From Salvia splendens (taxonomy: Eukaryota; Streptophyta; Magnoliopsida; Lamiales; Lamiaceae): DNA of 64,000 bases. The notes under the pieces were generated by a model that did no database searches, was not told the origin of the DNA, and saw nothing but the letters and a program-made list of their open reading frames with translations. The translations under genes and the position numbers were made by a program. Below, in pieces: positions 19,783-31,200 of the stretch. The stretch is from the NCBI RefSeq assembly GCF_004379255.2, contig NC_056033.1:24048209-24112208 (forward strand), read 5' to 3'. The stretch's first letter is position 1. Each line of letters opens with the position of its first letter.

Positions 19783-21587
19783 CTATGGCTTTCTCACAGC
19801 TCTATCAATGTCGAATGTAAACTGTTCTCCATTAAAAACCAGATTCATCGTCCCATGGCGGACGTCTATGACTGTGCTGGCTGTAGATAGGAAAGGCCTT
19901 CCCAAAAGGACTCCGGTAGACTCCTCCGCTCCTGGCTCTGTCATCTTCATGACGAAGAAGTCGGCGGGGTACTTGAATTTGTTGACCTTGACGATTTCAT
20001 CTTCCAGAATTCCCTCTGGGTGAATGCAAGACCCGTCTGCTAGCTGTATCATCATACCGGTTTTGACGAGCTTAGTTTCTCCCAGCTTTTCATATATAGA
20101 ATACGGCATGATATTGATGGAAGCCCCTAGGTCGCACATTGCGTGCTCCATTCGAACGTTTGTGATGGAAATTGGGAGTGTGAACACCCCGGGGTCAGTC
20201 TTATTCGGTGGAAGATCACTTGGTTGGATCACCACGGCTACACTTTCTGCTTCGACCATCCTCCCTTTCTCAGTGACTTGTTCAAGGGCACTAGACTCTC
20301 CTTCTTTTGCGACTTGATAAAAGGCGATGGACTTAGGGCCTTCTTCATGATTGGGCCCGTTTGTGGGTGCTGGAGAACTCGCAGATGGGTTTTGATAAAC
20401 TTCTTTTGATTTTAGAGATACTGCATTGACATTCTCTCGCCCAGGTGGTGGCTGTACCGCCAGAATTTTTCCTTCATTTCCCCTCAGCTCGCCCAGTGAC
20501 ATGGCGACCTGAGATAGCTGCTTTGTAATCATATCTAGTGCAGCCCTCTGTTCTCTTTGGGCCTCTTGTATTTCTCGCATTGCATCGTGGGGCTGATGTG
20601 GGATCATTACATCTCCTGGACCTTCATTTTGCTGTTTGTTATACCTCTGATTAAAATGACCTCCTCCATGGCCTTGTTGATAGTAGCCGAAAGGTCCATA
20701 CTGTCCTGGCTGGTTCTGGGAAAAATGATTCTGTTGGTTCCCTTGGAAATATTGGTTTCCTCTTTGGTACGGGGGGGCATAATTTACCACTTGATTATTT
20801 GGCTGTCTTCCCTGCCTGCTTGACTGAGGGCCTTGGTGTTGGTACCCCCAATTTCCGTCCTGTTGTTGGCTTGACCAGTTGGGCTGTCCTCCACTTGACC
20901 ATTTTCCTTGGGGTCCATTTGACCAACCTGCCTGACTTCCCTGCATTTTATTCCCTCCAGTGTTTGGTCTATCCTGGATCCGAGCAGGCCAGTTGGGCTG
21001 CCATTCAGAAGGTTGCATCTGCTGTGTCGAGGGCTGTGGTGGTTGGCTTTGATTCTGGTCAGTCCATCGAAAGTTTGGGTGATCTCTCCATGGGGCATCT
21101 CTTTGCTTTCCCTGGATCCAGTTGCCATTTGCGTTCCAGTGGCCAACGACATTTACTTGGGGCAGCGGCTCTCCCTCAGGGGGGAATTCACAATAGTAGT
21201 AGTGATGCTCTTCTGGCGGAGGCGGAGGCGGTGGCGGCGCATACTGCGTCTCTTTCGGTGCAGCTGGTGGAGACGGTCTGGCTTTCTCCACTGCCTCAAC
21301 CAGCTTCTTCTCCATCTGCTCAAATCGAGCCTCCAGCTTTTCGTCATTGCGTGCCTCGGCTGCATGCACCGTACCCCTTCTGTACTGGCCACGGGACGTC
21401 TCGTACGAGCGTTTGGCCTCGATAAACCTTTCCAGGATGTTTTTAGCTTGGCTTAATGGGGTCTTTGAGAAATCCCCTTAGGCTGCGAGGTTTAGATCAT
21501 TCTTGCTATCGACTGTCAGTCCACCATAGAAGATCGAATAGATCTCCCGCTCCCCCAGCTTGTGGTTGGGGCATGCTTGAAGCAGCC
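19783..21587 (-). pseudogene. gag: Gag-protease of element B, broken
   Basis: The open stretch 19783-21369 holds 528 codons. It contains the C-terminal gag with a Pro-rich run, a Gln/Asn/Gly-rich segment and protease with [11 protein letters not shown]. The reading frame extends upstream to 21587 with recognisable gag sequence (CPNHKLGEREIYSIFY) but contains a TAA at 21478-21480, and a TAG follows at 19780-19782. The gag N-terminus is missing, replaced by a foreign LTR fragment from 21588. As in element A there is no CCHC zinc knuckle. A complete copy would supply Gag to the particle; this one cannot encode it whole. Confidence 0.88.
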
Positions 21588-22370
21588 TGTCACGCCCGCA
21601 CTTTCTAAGGATAGAAAACACGGTTGATCGCGACTAGGGGAGGATTAAAGAAGCGGGGAAGAAAGGGGGAAAACAACACAACTCGACCATAGCTCGAAAC
21701 AAACGGGAATAGCTCGAATAAAATCAGAGTATCAATTCAACAATCAATAACTCCAAATGAAAATATCTCAACGATACACGAACTCAAAAGAAGAACAACT
21801 ACTTAGCGGAAGCATTTGAGAGAAGGAATATGCCACGTATGAAGACATGACACATTCTACACACTTAAATTTCTTCAACGGTCTTGCTCAACACCCACCG
21901 CACCCGTCACGCTCAACCTGCACATTTTTAAAAAGAAATGCAGGGCTGAGTACTTGATGCACTCAGTGGACTCATGCCGAAAACATTTTTAAAAAAAAGT
22001 ATTTATCATGCCACCATTGAGTGACCTTGGGGTTTTAACTTTAGAAATCGCCCAAGACACTAAAATCATTTCCATTGTAAAAACTCATGACTGCAGTCAT
22101 TTTCCCATATATGTCTACCATATCTGCTCCATTGATGACAAAGAATGTGGCCACATTCCAAGTCACTAGACCGGCCGACCCAAAAGACGGCTCACGATCT
22201 CCATAGGTGTACACTAGTCAAAATAGGGACTCACTCCCTAGATAGACCCGAATTCGATTATCCATTGATGGCAAAAGCCACATCAGATAGGTTCCATAGA
22301 TAAAACAAAACACGGCATGACAAATATTCATATCGCCCAAGACACTAAAATCATTTCCATTGTAAAAGCT
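21588..22370 (-). repeat. LTR fragment of the solo-LTR / element D family
   Basis: On the minus strand it ends GCGGGCGTGACA exactly at 21588 and carries the same GGCCGGTC, GTGGCCACA and double stem-loop blocks as the LTRs at 9180-12630 and 55082-57773. It interrupts element B gag. A block at 22045-22080 is repeated at 22334-22370 next to the junction with the element B LTR, so the boundary is a rearrangement and not a clean insertion. Confidence 0.8.
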
Positions 22371-22377
22371 AGTGTAT

Positions 22378-22987
22378 CAAGTATTCTGCAGCGCTCCTTC
22401 GATCGCCCTTTCTAACTAAGCGTTACTTTATCTAAGCTGTCTAGAGAACTGAACTAGACTAGAGAGCTAAACTAAACTAAACTAAAGACGGAAAGTAAAG
22501 GATCAGATCTCCTTTGCGTGGTGGCACATCCTCTATTTATAGGCTTGCCATGACTTCCAGCTGGATAACGATCTTGGCAGGGAATATTCGCTCATGCTGA
22601 GAGTGAGCGACTCATTGATTGCTACGTGCTTTCCTTCTAGAATGACGACGCTTTTCTGTAACAGATTCGTGACTCATCTCCGTCCTTGCGTCTCATATAT
22701 CAGCACGTGTCCCCTTCTAGAACGTTGTCCTTGATAACAGAATGCTGCGCACCATCCAGCTCATAGCCTCATGTGTCCTTCTTCTGGAAGCCAGCGGTCC
22801 CCTCCTTGATGCTTGATTACTCCCCTGCTTTCTGGCCTTTTTCGCATATTGTACTAGCTTGATCAGTCTGGCCTTGTTGCCTTGGTCAAGTGGCATTTCT
22901 GTACATTTAACACTTGTTTTGCGCGATTAAACCGATCAAGTAGCGTACATTTTACCCTCAAACCGATGCATGAAATGAGCCTTATCA
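22378..22987 (-). repeat. LTR of element B, partial 5' copy
   Basis: Closely matches 16132-16760 of the other LTR. It starts TGATAAGGCTCATTTC at 22987 on the minus strand. A deletion joins the word TATCAAGT of two separate LTR positions, removing about 330 bp. The right flank is AAATG, followed by unrelated host sequence. Confidence 0.8.
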
Positions 22988-23931
22988 AAATGAGTTTTAG
23001 TGTATGATTGGAGATGGTCTTAGGCGTCATAGACATCGCCAGGAGAGCATCTGTCAGCCATGCCACATCCCCAAAGTCTCCAATGGATTGTTCCCCGTTT
23101 TACGAACAACATTTCTATTCCTGCAAGATAAGTTCAAATTCAGTTAAGAAAAGTGTTAAGTTTGGAAAATCAAAATACAGAGAAACACTATTGACAAAAA
23201 TTGAAGAAATTGCCATGACAGATTTAAGAAACCGTCGACTAGAGAAAAAGAGAGTTATGAAAGAGTAAAATTGCAAAATACAATAGAAAGCCTTATATAG
23301 GCACAAAATACCAAGTAATAAAATTCTAAACTAAGTTCTAATTACATTTTTATTTGCACATAAATTACCATTCAATATTTGCAATTTTAAAATTATTTTT
23401 ATTTAATAAATATTAAAAACTAATTTTAAATTTCCAAACAATCATTATTTATAACAATAATTATAAGTGTGAGAGTTCAGCGTTCTCTTATGAATCATAC
23501 GTTAGAGTTTGTATACCATAAAATATGATTTGAATGCGCGTATATGTAATAAATTCTTTACCCATTTTTAACTATATTTATGAGAATGAATAATGTGTTT
23601 TGCTTATATATTTATGATTTATGTTTAATATTCTAATACATATGATTAAAGTGGTGATTGGATTCAGTTCCTAAATTCGACGGTATGCTTTTACGTGATT
23701 ACATGCATAAGTTGATTTATTATATGATTACATGTTTAATTGCATTATTTTATGGATCAGTTATATTTTTATCATGTTTATAGTTTTTCGAGCATGCTAG
23801 CTTTCTATACATATGTATGTGTAAATCAAACAATCATCTAGAATAGATCTTTCGCTACAGTTCTACACGATACATTTCATGCGATTTCAAAATTAGACAC
23901 CTATTATTTTAATTCATTAATATATTTTGTA
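22988..23931. other. Intergenic stretch upstream of MEI1
   Basis: AT-rich. Small open frames near 23008-23306 on both strands have no recognisable similarity and mirror each other. I see no gene here. Confidence 0.5.
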
Positions 23932-24175
23932 CTCCCTCCGTCCCTCAAATATTGTCCCACTTTGACTCGCCACGGGTTTTAAGAAATGCAATGAAAAGTG
24001 AGTTGAAAATGAGTCCTACTTTTATATATTAGTTTTATAATAAAATGTAAGTAGGAATGAGTTAGTGAATTATGAGGTCCACTACTAAAAATGGTAAAAA
24101 GTAAAATGAGACAAACTTTGTGGGACGGACGGACATAGAAAAATGAGACAAACTTTCAGGGACAGATGAAAGTAG
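23932..24175. mobile_element. Stowaway-type MITE
   Basis: Starts CTCCCTCCGTCCC after TA and ends in a degenerate inverse of it before TA. It is about 244 bp with no coding capacity, and the interior repeats GAGACAAACTTT near the 3' end. Stowaway MITEs are mobilised by Tc1/mariner transposases and duplicate TA. Confidence 0.8.
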
Positions 24176-24791
24176 TTAAAATACTACTATATGATGTATG
24201 TGGAGAGAATTCAGAATTTAAGTCTCAATTCAATGACATTCAAAATAATGGTTTTTCTGTTCTTTATTTTTTTTCTCTTTTTTTCCTATTATTTTACTCA
24301 CAAAATATATGAATAAGGTAAACTACCCACGTACAAATTAGAAACCCCAATTTTGAAATCTCTCCACGCAGGCAAAATCCCTCATTTGCAGCTTGCTTTC
24401 CTTAATGATTCTGAAATTTCCCCACACCAAATCCCCCACCATTTTCTCTCACCTGAGAGCTAATAATGCAAAACTTTCTATGGTATTCAGTTTCTTTAAG
24501 TTAATTTCCTTTTATAATCATTTTCATATTAAGGAAATGAACATAGGAATGTTTTTCTCGTGGTCTTTGGTTAATGGAATGCAAAAGGGAACTACTGAAA
24601 AGTGAATGCAGATCATATTAATGTTTTCTTTTGTCAATTCATTTTTTAAATTAGATTTTACAAATGGATTAGTTTAGTCTACTCTTATTTTATGAGATAC
24701 TGTAAATAAATAGTAAGAAAAACAAGAAAAAAAAGGAAAAAACTAACAAAAAACCTAATATATTCTAAAAAATTCATATGCATCAATCCTA

Positions 24792-24998
24792 CTCCCTCCG
24801 TTCCAACAAAGTTGGGTTGCATTCCTTTTCTGAACGTTCCAACTAAATTGTCATTTAAAAAAAAAAACAAAACAAAACATCTAACCAATCTTACTTTATT
24901 CCACCACCTACTTACTTACTTACTCTCTTATTTTTCAACGCAATTTCTTAATCTTCGTGTTCAAAAGTTTTGACCTAACTTAATTGAGACATAGGGAA
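24792..24998. mobile_element. Stowaway-type MITE
   Basis: Begins CTCCCTCCGTTCC after TA and ends with a decayed inverse terminus before TA. It contains the usual subterminal inverse pair around CAACTAAATTG and CTTAATTGAG. Confidence 0.7.
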
Positions 24999-25117
24999 TA
25001 CATTCTAAAATGCCAGAGAATATAATCCTAAATTTTGAAAATTCAGAAATTTAGACCCAATACTCCTGAAATTTCTCAATCTATTTCGCATACAACTAGT
25101 TCCTACTCAAGTTCTAC

Positions 25118-25126
25118 ATATAAATA
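25118..25126 (+). promoter_or_regulatory. TATA-like box upstream of MEI1
   Basis: ATATAAATAG lies about 140 bp before the ATG at 25263. No other TATA candidate is as close. Transcription would start near 25150. Confidence 0.45.
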
Positions 25127-25141
25127 GAAACCACATTAAGA

Positions 25142-25149
25142 TTTCCCGC
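25142..25149 (+). promoter_or_regulatory. E2F-type site upstream of MEI1
   Basis: TTTCCCGC is a perfect match to the plant E2F consensus TTTSSCGC. It lies 114 bp before the start codon, between the TATA-like box and the ATG. E2F drives S-phase and DNA-repair genes, which fits a TopBP1-family product. The match is seen; the function is inferred. Confidence 0.5.
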
Positions 25150-25262
25150 GCTCTATTTTCGTTAAATGCAATCGTCAAGAAATGAAAAAGTAGAAATCCC
25201 CATTTCTCCTGAAACCTAATCAGAAAAAAAAATTCTCACCATTCATCTACTCATACAAATTC

Positions 25263-28200
25263 ATGGCTGCAAAAGTGTTTAGTGGAGCGAATGTATGCCT
25301 GTCTCGGAATCTGGTCCCACCGGAGCTCTTCGACGCGCTGCACGACGCCTTAAAGTTCAACGGCGCCCAGGTTATCCTCAGCTGCGACCCCTCGCGCAAT
25401 GGACCCGCCGACTATCACGTCATCGCCTCGGCAGAGCATGTACGTAACTTTATCTGCTCTAGCTTGTAAACTGGCTTAATTCTGGAAATTAATTGACCTA
25501 ATTCTTTCTGATTTTGCAGGAGAAGTTTGAGTATCTTCGATCGAAGGACTGTAAATTGCTCGGTATTCTTGTACGCTTATTGATACAAATTTTAAATGAC
25601 ATTTCAGCTTAGCTTAGTGGAAGACACATATTTCTAGGTTAGCATTGAAATGTTACGACATGAATATATATATGTTAAAACAAGATGTTTTGGGGTAATG
25701 TTGTGTATTAGAGCTAGCATTAGCTTCAATTGAACAAGCTCAGCCTTGAAAAAAGAAGAAAGGCGGTAGACCGATGCACCGAGTGATGCACCTTTGTGCT
25801 TTCATCCTAGAATTAAGATGGGATGTCAATCTTGGGATATAGTGTCATTAATCATTATAGGAACCCATAATTAAGGTTTTACTTCTCCTTCATGGGTGAA
25901 GTTAGCTCCAACTCTAACCATAAAAGAAGGATTCACATTTGAATGGATTAATTACTGATTTGATATAACAGTTTTATTTGTAAACATAATTAGGAAGCGA
26001 TTGTAGTCAGAAAAGTGGAGAACATCTTCTTGTTTGGTGCCATATATGTAATGCCTTAAAAAACAAAAAATATACTCTATGTTCTGAAGCCTTCTTCTCC
26101 TTATGGAAATAGAAACTCACAGTTGGTCATGCAATAAACTGCTTTTTTGGGTTTTTTGCATTCACTTGAAAATGTTTAGATAGATTGCATAAAAATATTT
26201 ATTGCTTTCTTATTAGACGTGTGATCTACTAGAAGATACACAACACATGCCTTGTTATTCTTCAAAATGGTTTAATAGTGAATCTCGTGAGTTAGGTTGA
26301 ATTTGGACATACAATAACTAGTGTTTTCATCATTTCTAGTTTGTTCTTTGGAATAATGTTTAACCTTGTTAATTTTCAGTGTTTTGATTTTTAGCTAGAA
26401 TTTGGTTGTCCCAGGTCCTCAATGTGTGTTGTTCTGTGCGAAAGAGCGTAGAAAGCTACCTAATCATGGATATACTTGCTGCTTTGCACTGGATGGTGTA
26501 AATATAGTTACATCTGGTTTTGATGAGGATGTAAAGGTAATAATGCCACTTACCTACTCCTAATGCTGTCAACTTATATAAGGCTTATAAAAATTCCTTC
26601 TTTTATTCTTGATTAAGCATAAACTAAACAGGATGTATGTCACAATTAATTGTATATTACAAGTTACAATATTGTTTTTTTTGGCAAATCTTGATAAATC
26701 TGTGGTTCATAAGTGCTTAGAATTAATAGGGTTATGCTCGTCTTGTAAACTTACATCTCATGCTTAGCATACCAAGCTACATTACCCCTCTAAATAACTT
26801 ACGTTTCACAAATGTTCAGCCATAATAATTTTATGTAATACGTACTCCATCCGTTCACAAAAAAATCCCACATTGTGGACGACACATGTTTTTAATAAAA
26901 TGGTTGGTAGTGTGTGAATAGAGTAAGAGTTCTATGTTAATTGTGTGGGGAGTTGTGAAAATCCTACTATTATGAATCATGAATGTGACAATTTTTTCAT
27001 AGAGGAACCGACATATAAATTGTGGCAAAAATTCAACTTTTTTCAGGAACATGGGAAGTATAAGTGTCACATAACTCACCCTTTTGATCACTAACAAGCT
27101 ATTTGTGGAAATGTTTTAGAACTTCACTTGCATGCGCCGTAAACAAGCTAGGTGTGTGTCGGGCTTTGAGAAATTAAAGCCTATCACAATCACACAAGCA
27201 TTTTCACATTTCTACTGTACACTGAAGTCAAGATTTTTATATGAATGCCTAAACAAATATGTGTCCATGCCCATTTGAGAATTTGATATATTTACATTTC
27301 AAGATAGTAGATCTCATCCATGCATTAGATAGATCTCTTCTACTGGTTCTTAATGCCATGAACTATATAACACGGATACTTCACTTTGTTGCCGTATCGC
27401 GTATCGGATACGTATCCGATACCGATACGCGACGGATACGCGACGGATACGTATCCTGGGCGTATCCGCGGGATGGGCCGTATTGGGCCGGGAAACCTCA
27501 GATTCGATACGTATCTCGGTGGATACGGCCCAGTTTAAAGCCCATCTAAAGGAGCCGGCCCGATAGAATTAACGGGCTGGACCAAAAAGCCCATTTGTGA
27601 TGTAGCCCATTGCAGCTGGATGAACAAATCTAGCTCTATAAATAATGATGCTCTATACAATATAAGATTCCACACAATTGAGAAAGCCGCAGCTAGGTCA
27701 AAAACTCCCCGCCTCCATAGATTCGGTATGCTTTTTTTTTTAGATTTTTCGTTTTATGTATCTATTTTTGCCATCGCTTTTCTATGTTATAATTCAGTTT
27801 TTTGCTCCCCCAATTCAATTCAATTATAATTTCAGCAGTATGGCATCTCCAAATCTGAGTGCTACTGCTGCTAGTTCTAGTGCTAGTTCTGCTGCTAGTT
27901 CTAGTGTTGGATCTGGGTCCAGACAAATAACTGATATCAGGGCTCCATTGTGGGATCATGTCACCATTCTAGAGAAGCCTAAACCTGGTGGAGGAAATAT
28001 ATTATGGAGATGCAACTATTGTCCATTTTCAAAAAGCACTAGCTATACAAGAGTTGAAGCTCATTTGCTGCAAAAATTAAGACAGGGGATTAAGACATGT
28101 CCAAATGTTTCATTTGAAATGCTGAGTGACATGAGGAGGGAAGTGGAAAAGTGTAAGGAGCTATTGGAAAGATCAAAGGCATGCACTGTTTCTTTGCCTG

Positions 28201-31200
28201 TAGCTCCTTCAGACAACAGCAAGAGGACCAAGAGGGGGCCTGTTTCTCAATTGGAAAAATCATGGGCATTGCAAGACCGCAAGCACTTGGATGCTTTAAT
28301 TGTTAGAGCAATGTTTTCTGGAGGGATTTCTTTCAACTTTCTGAGAAACCCATATTTTAGAGAAGCTTTTGCATTTGCTTGCAGCCGCAATTTGCCAAGT
28401 TACACAATACCTGGGTATAACAGGGCAAGGGAATCACTGCTCAAGCAAGAAAGAAGGCACATAGAGACTCTATTGGAGAGTACAAAGAGCACATGGCCAG
28501 AGAAAGGGGTCACAATCTGCTCTGATGGTTGGTCAGATCCTCAGAGGAGGCCAATCATCAACTTCACCGCTGTTTCTGAGAAAGCACCAATGTTTTTGAG
28601 GGCTGACAATTGTGAAGGAGAATACAAGTCAAAAGAATATATTGCTGAGAAGTTGAGGGCTATCATTGATGAAGTAGGTCGACAAAATGTGGTACAAATC
28701 ATCACAGATAATGCTGCAAATTGCAAAGGTGCGGGTCTTTTAATTGAAGCTGAAAATGATCACATATTTTGGACACCTTGTGTAGTGCATACTCTCAACC
28801 TTGCTATGAAAAATATATGTGAACCTAAACTGCCAAGGACACCTACTGATGAGGATATGCAGGTTTGGAGTCGATTAGAATTTATAAACAATGTCAAAGT
28901 TGAGGCTACTATGATCAAGAATTTCATAATGAATCATGGCATGCGTCTTTCCATGTTTAATGAGTTCAGCCATTTGAAGTTGCTCTCTATTGCTGAAACA
29001 AGATTTGCATCGGTTGTGTGTATGCTAAAACGGTTTGTTGAGGTAAAAGCAGCTCTCCAACACATGGTGATTAGTGACAAATGGAGCATCTACAAAGAGG
29101 ATGCTTCAACTGCCCAACATGTAAAGGAAAAAATACTAAGTGATGTCTGGTGGGGCAATGTGGAATACATTCTTAGGTTCACTAGTCCTATCTATGATAT
29201 GATACGCTTTGCGGACACCGACACCCCGTGTCTTCACTTAATCTATGAGATGTGGGATTCAATGATTGAGAAAGTGAAGAAAGAAATATATTTGTATGAA
29301 GGGAAGGAACCAAATGAGGAGTCAGACCTCTACTCTGTTATTCATGATATATTGATTGCTAGGTGGACAAAAGGCAATAATCCACTTCATTGTTTGGCTC
29401 ATTCACTCAATCCAAGGTAATATGCACTGTGCAATTAAAATTCAGATTCTTTGCTCTTCATTTTTTCATTTTAACTTCATGATCTAAATTGCTGCCAATT
29501 CCAGATTTTACAGCAACATGTGGCTTCAAGAAGGTGCTGGCCGACTACCCCCCCACAAGGACAAGGAAATATCACAAATGAGGATGACTTGCTTCAAGAA
29601 ATTCTTTCGCATACCGCAAGAGTTGGCTGCAGTGAAGGAAGAATATGCAAGGTTTTCTAGTTGTTCAGAAGAATTCAATGACCCTGATTCTATACATGAT
29701 AGATGGGCTGTTTCCCCAATGACATGGTGGACAAATCATGGACAATCTATCCCTCTTTTGATGAGTTTGGCCATGAAACTGCTCAGCCAACCGGCCTCTT
29801 CTTCTTGCTGTGAAAGAAATTGGAGCACATATAGCTTCATCCATAGTGTCAAGAGAAATGCCTTAACTCCTGAGCGGGCTGAAGATTTGGTCTTTGTGCA
29901 CTCAAATCTGAGACATTTGTCAAGAAGAACTGATGCATACAAGAAAGGAGAGACAAGGATGTGGGATGTTGGGGGAGATTCTTTTGATTCCCTTAGTGGT
30001 GTTGGTCTTCTTGAAGTTGCTGACCTCTCCATTGATGAACCTGAGTTGCAGGCTGTATCATTTGGATTGGGTGATGCCGAGGATGAAGGTGTGGAGCTGG
30101 AGGAGACGGGGAATGAGGAAGAAGCTTGATGTTGATGGCTTGATGCTAGTTTGCTACTACCTTTTAATTATTTCCTAATTTAGAACCTGCTGCTATCATG
30201 TTATTTTGAGTGTAATAGACCTTTAATGTCTCTATGTTGAATTAGAATATCTATTTTGTAATTTATTTTGCACTATTATTATTTATTAAAAAAAATAGTT
30301 AAAACGTATCCGCGTATCGGGTTGTTTGGGAAAGAGCCGTATCCGCGTATCCGTATCCTTCGGATACCGATACGCGTATCCGTATCGGTGCCGCATAGGC
30401 CATGAACACCATGAAATCTTGTTTATTTTATGTATCAGTGTTCTCATATTCATCAAGGGTATTTGTAACTTGCCACCTAAACTGCTATCCTGCTATATGC
30501 TTTCTATTTCCGTTTCAAATATGCTACAAATAATGATTGTTAGTTTATCTTACTGACTTGTAGGCCAATATTGGAAAGAAGGTCACTGCTATGGGAGGAC
30601 AACTAACAAAAAAAGCATCATCAGATGTCAGTTTCGTAATTGTGAAGGATGTCCTTGTCCAAAAATACAAGGTTTATTTTTATTGTTTATTTTTCTAGTC
30701 TTGGAACTCTTTGTAAATATTTTAGTAACTTTTATATGAGGCTAGGCTTATGAATGATTGACATTTGACTATAGCTGATCTTATAAGTGTGATTCATTTC
30801 ATAGTTGTGCTTCACTATTGTAAAATTATATTTTCTCTCACCACTTAACACACAAAATAACATCTCCTAAAATCTCGTGCCATCTCCCAAGTGTAACATC
30901 TACTATGGGATGGAGGGAGTATGATATAAGGTGATGTCTGACCCTAATGCAACCATATATATGTGTGTGTATATATATACATGTTTAGGATTTAGATTGG
31001 TTTTCTACTTTTGTTATGAAACATAATGAGCTTGGGCTTGGGCTAGGGCAAGAAAGTATTCCACCCAAAAAATTAGGGCACCCCAACCACCCTCGCCTCT
31101 CCTTGAATCTTGATCGCCCAACCACCTTGGGGTGATTCTAGCCGCATGGCGCGCTTTTGACAACATTGCCAAGGAGGTGCATTCATCCCGCATCCACCGC

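Larger units (their letters stand above)
15725..22987 (-). mobile_element. Element B: Athila-like element, internally deleted and rearranged
   Basis: On the minus strand: partial 5' LTR (22987-about 22378), a foreign LTR fragment (22370-21588), gag-protease (21587-19783), a short fused RT/integrase remnant (19761-19039), a long noncoding tail (about 18950-16761) and a full LTR (16760-15725). Gag and protease closely resemble those of element A. The LTR also starts TGATAAGGCT and carries a GGGTCGATCCC block. RT, RNase H and integrase cores are missing, so it cannot move by itself. A sequence placed like a primer site follows the 3' LTR, suggesting LTR sharing or a tandem arrangement. Confidence 0.85.
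27363..30398 (+). mobile_element. hAT transposon in MEI1 intron 3
   Basis: 3036 bp flanked by a perfect 8 bp target duplication GCCATGAA (27355-27362 and 30399-30406), the hallmark of hAT. The terminal inverted repeats CTATATAACACGGATAC and CTATGCGGCACCGATAC agree at 12 of 17 positions. Both ends carry dense, alternately oriented copies of CGTATCC/GGATACG (27386-27530 and 30302-30395), as expected for transposase binding. It has the same orientation as MEI1 and contains an open transposase gene. Confidence 0.92.
26537..30563 (+). other. MEI1 intron 3, enlarged by transposons
   Basis: 4.0 kb intron. It holds a MITE (26845-27058) and a complete hAT element (27363-30398). About 0.8 kb of ordinary intron sequence remains. 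Confidence 0.85.
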
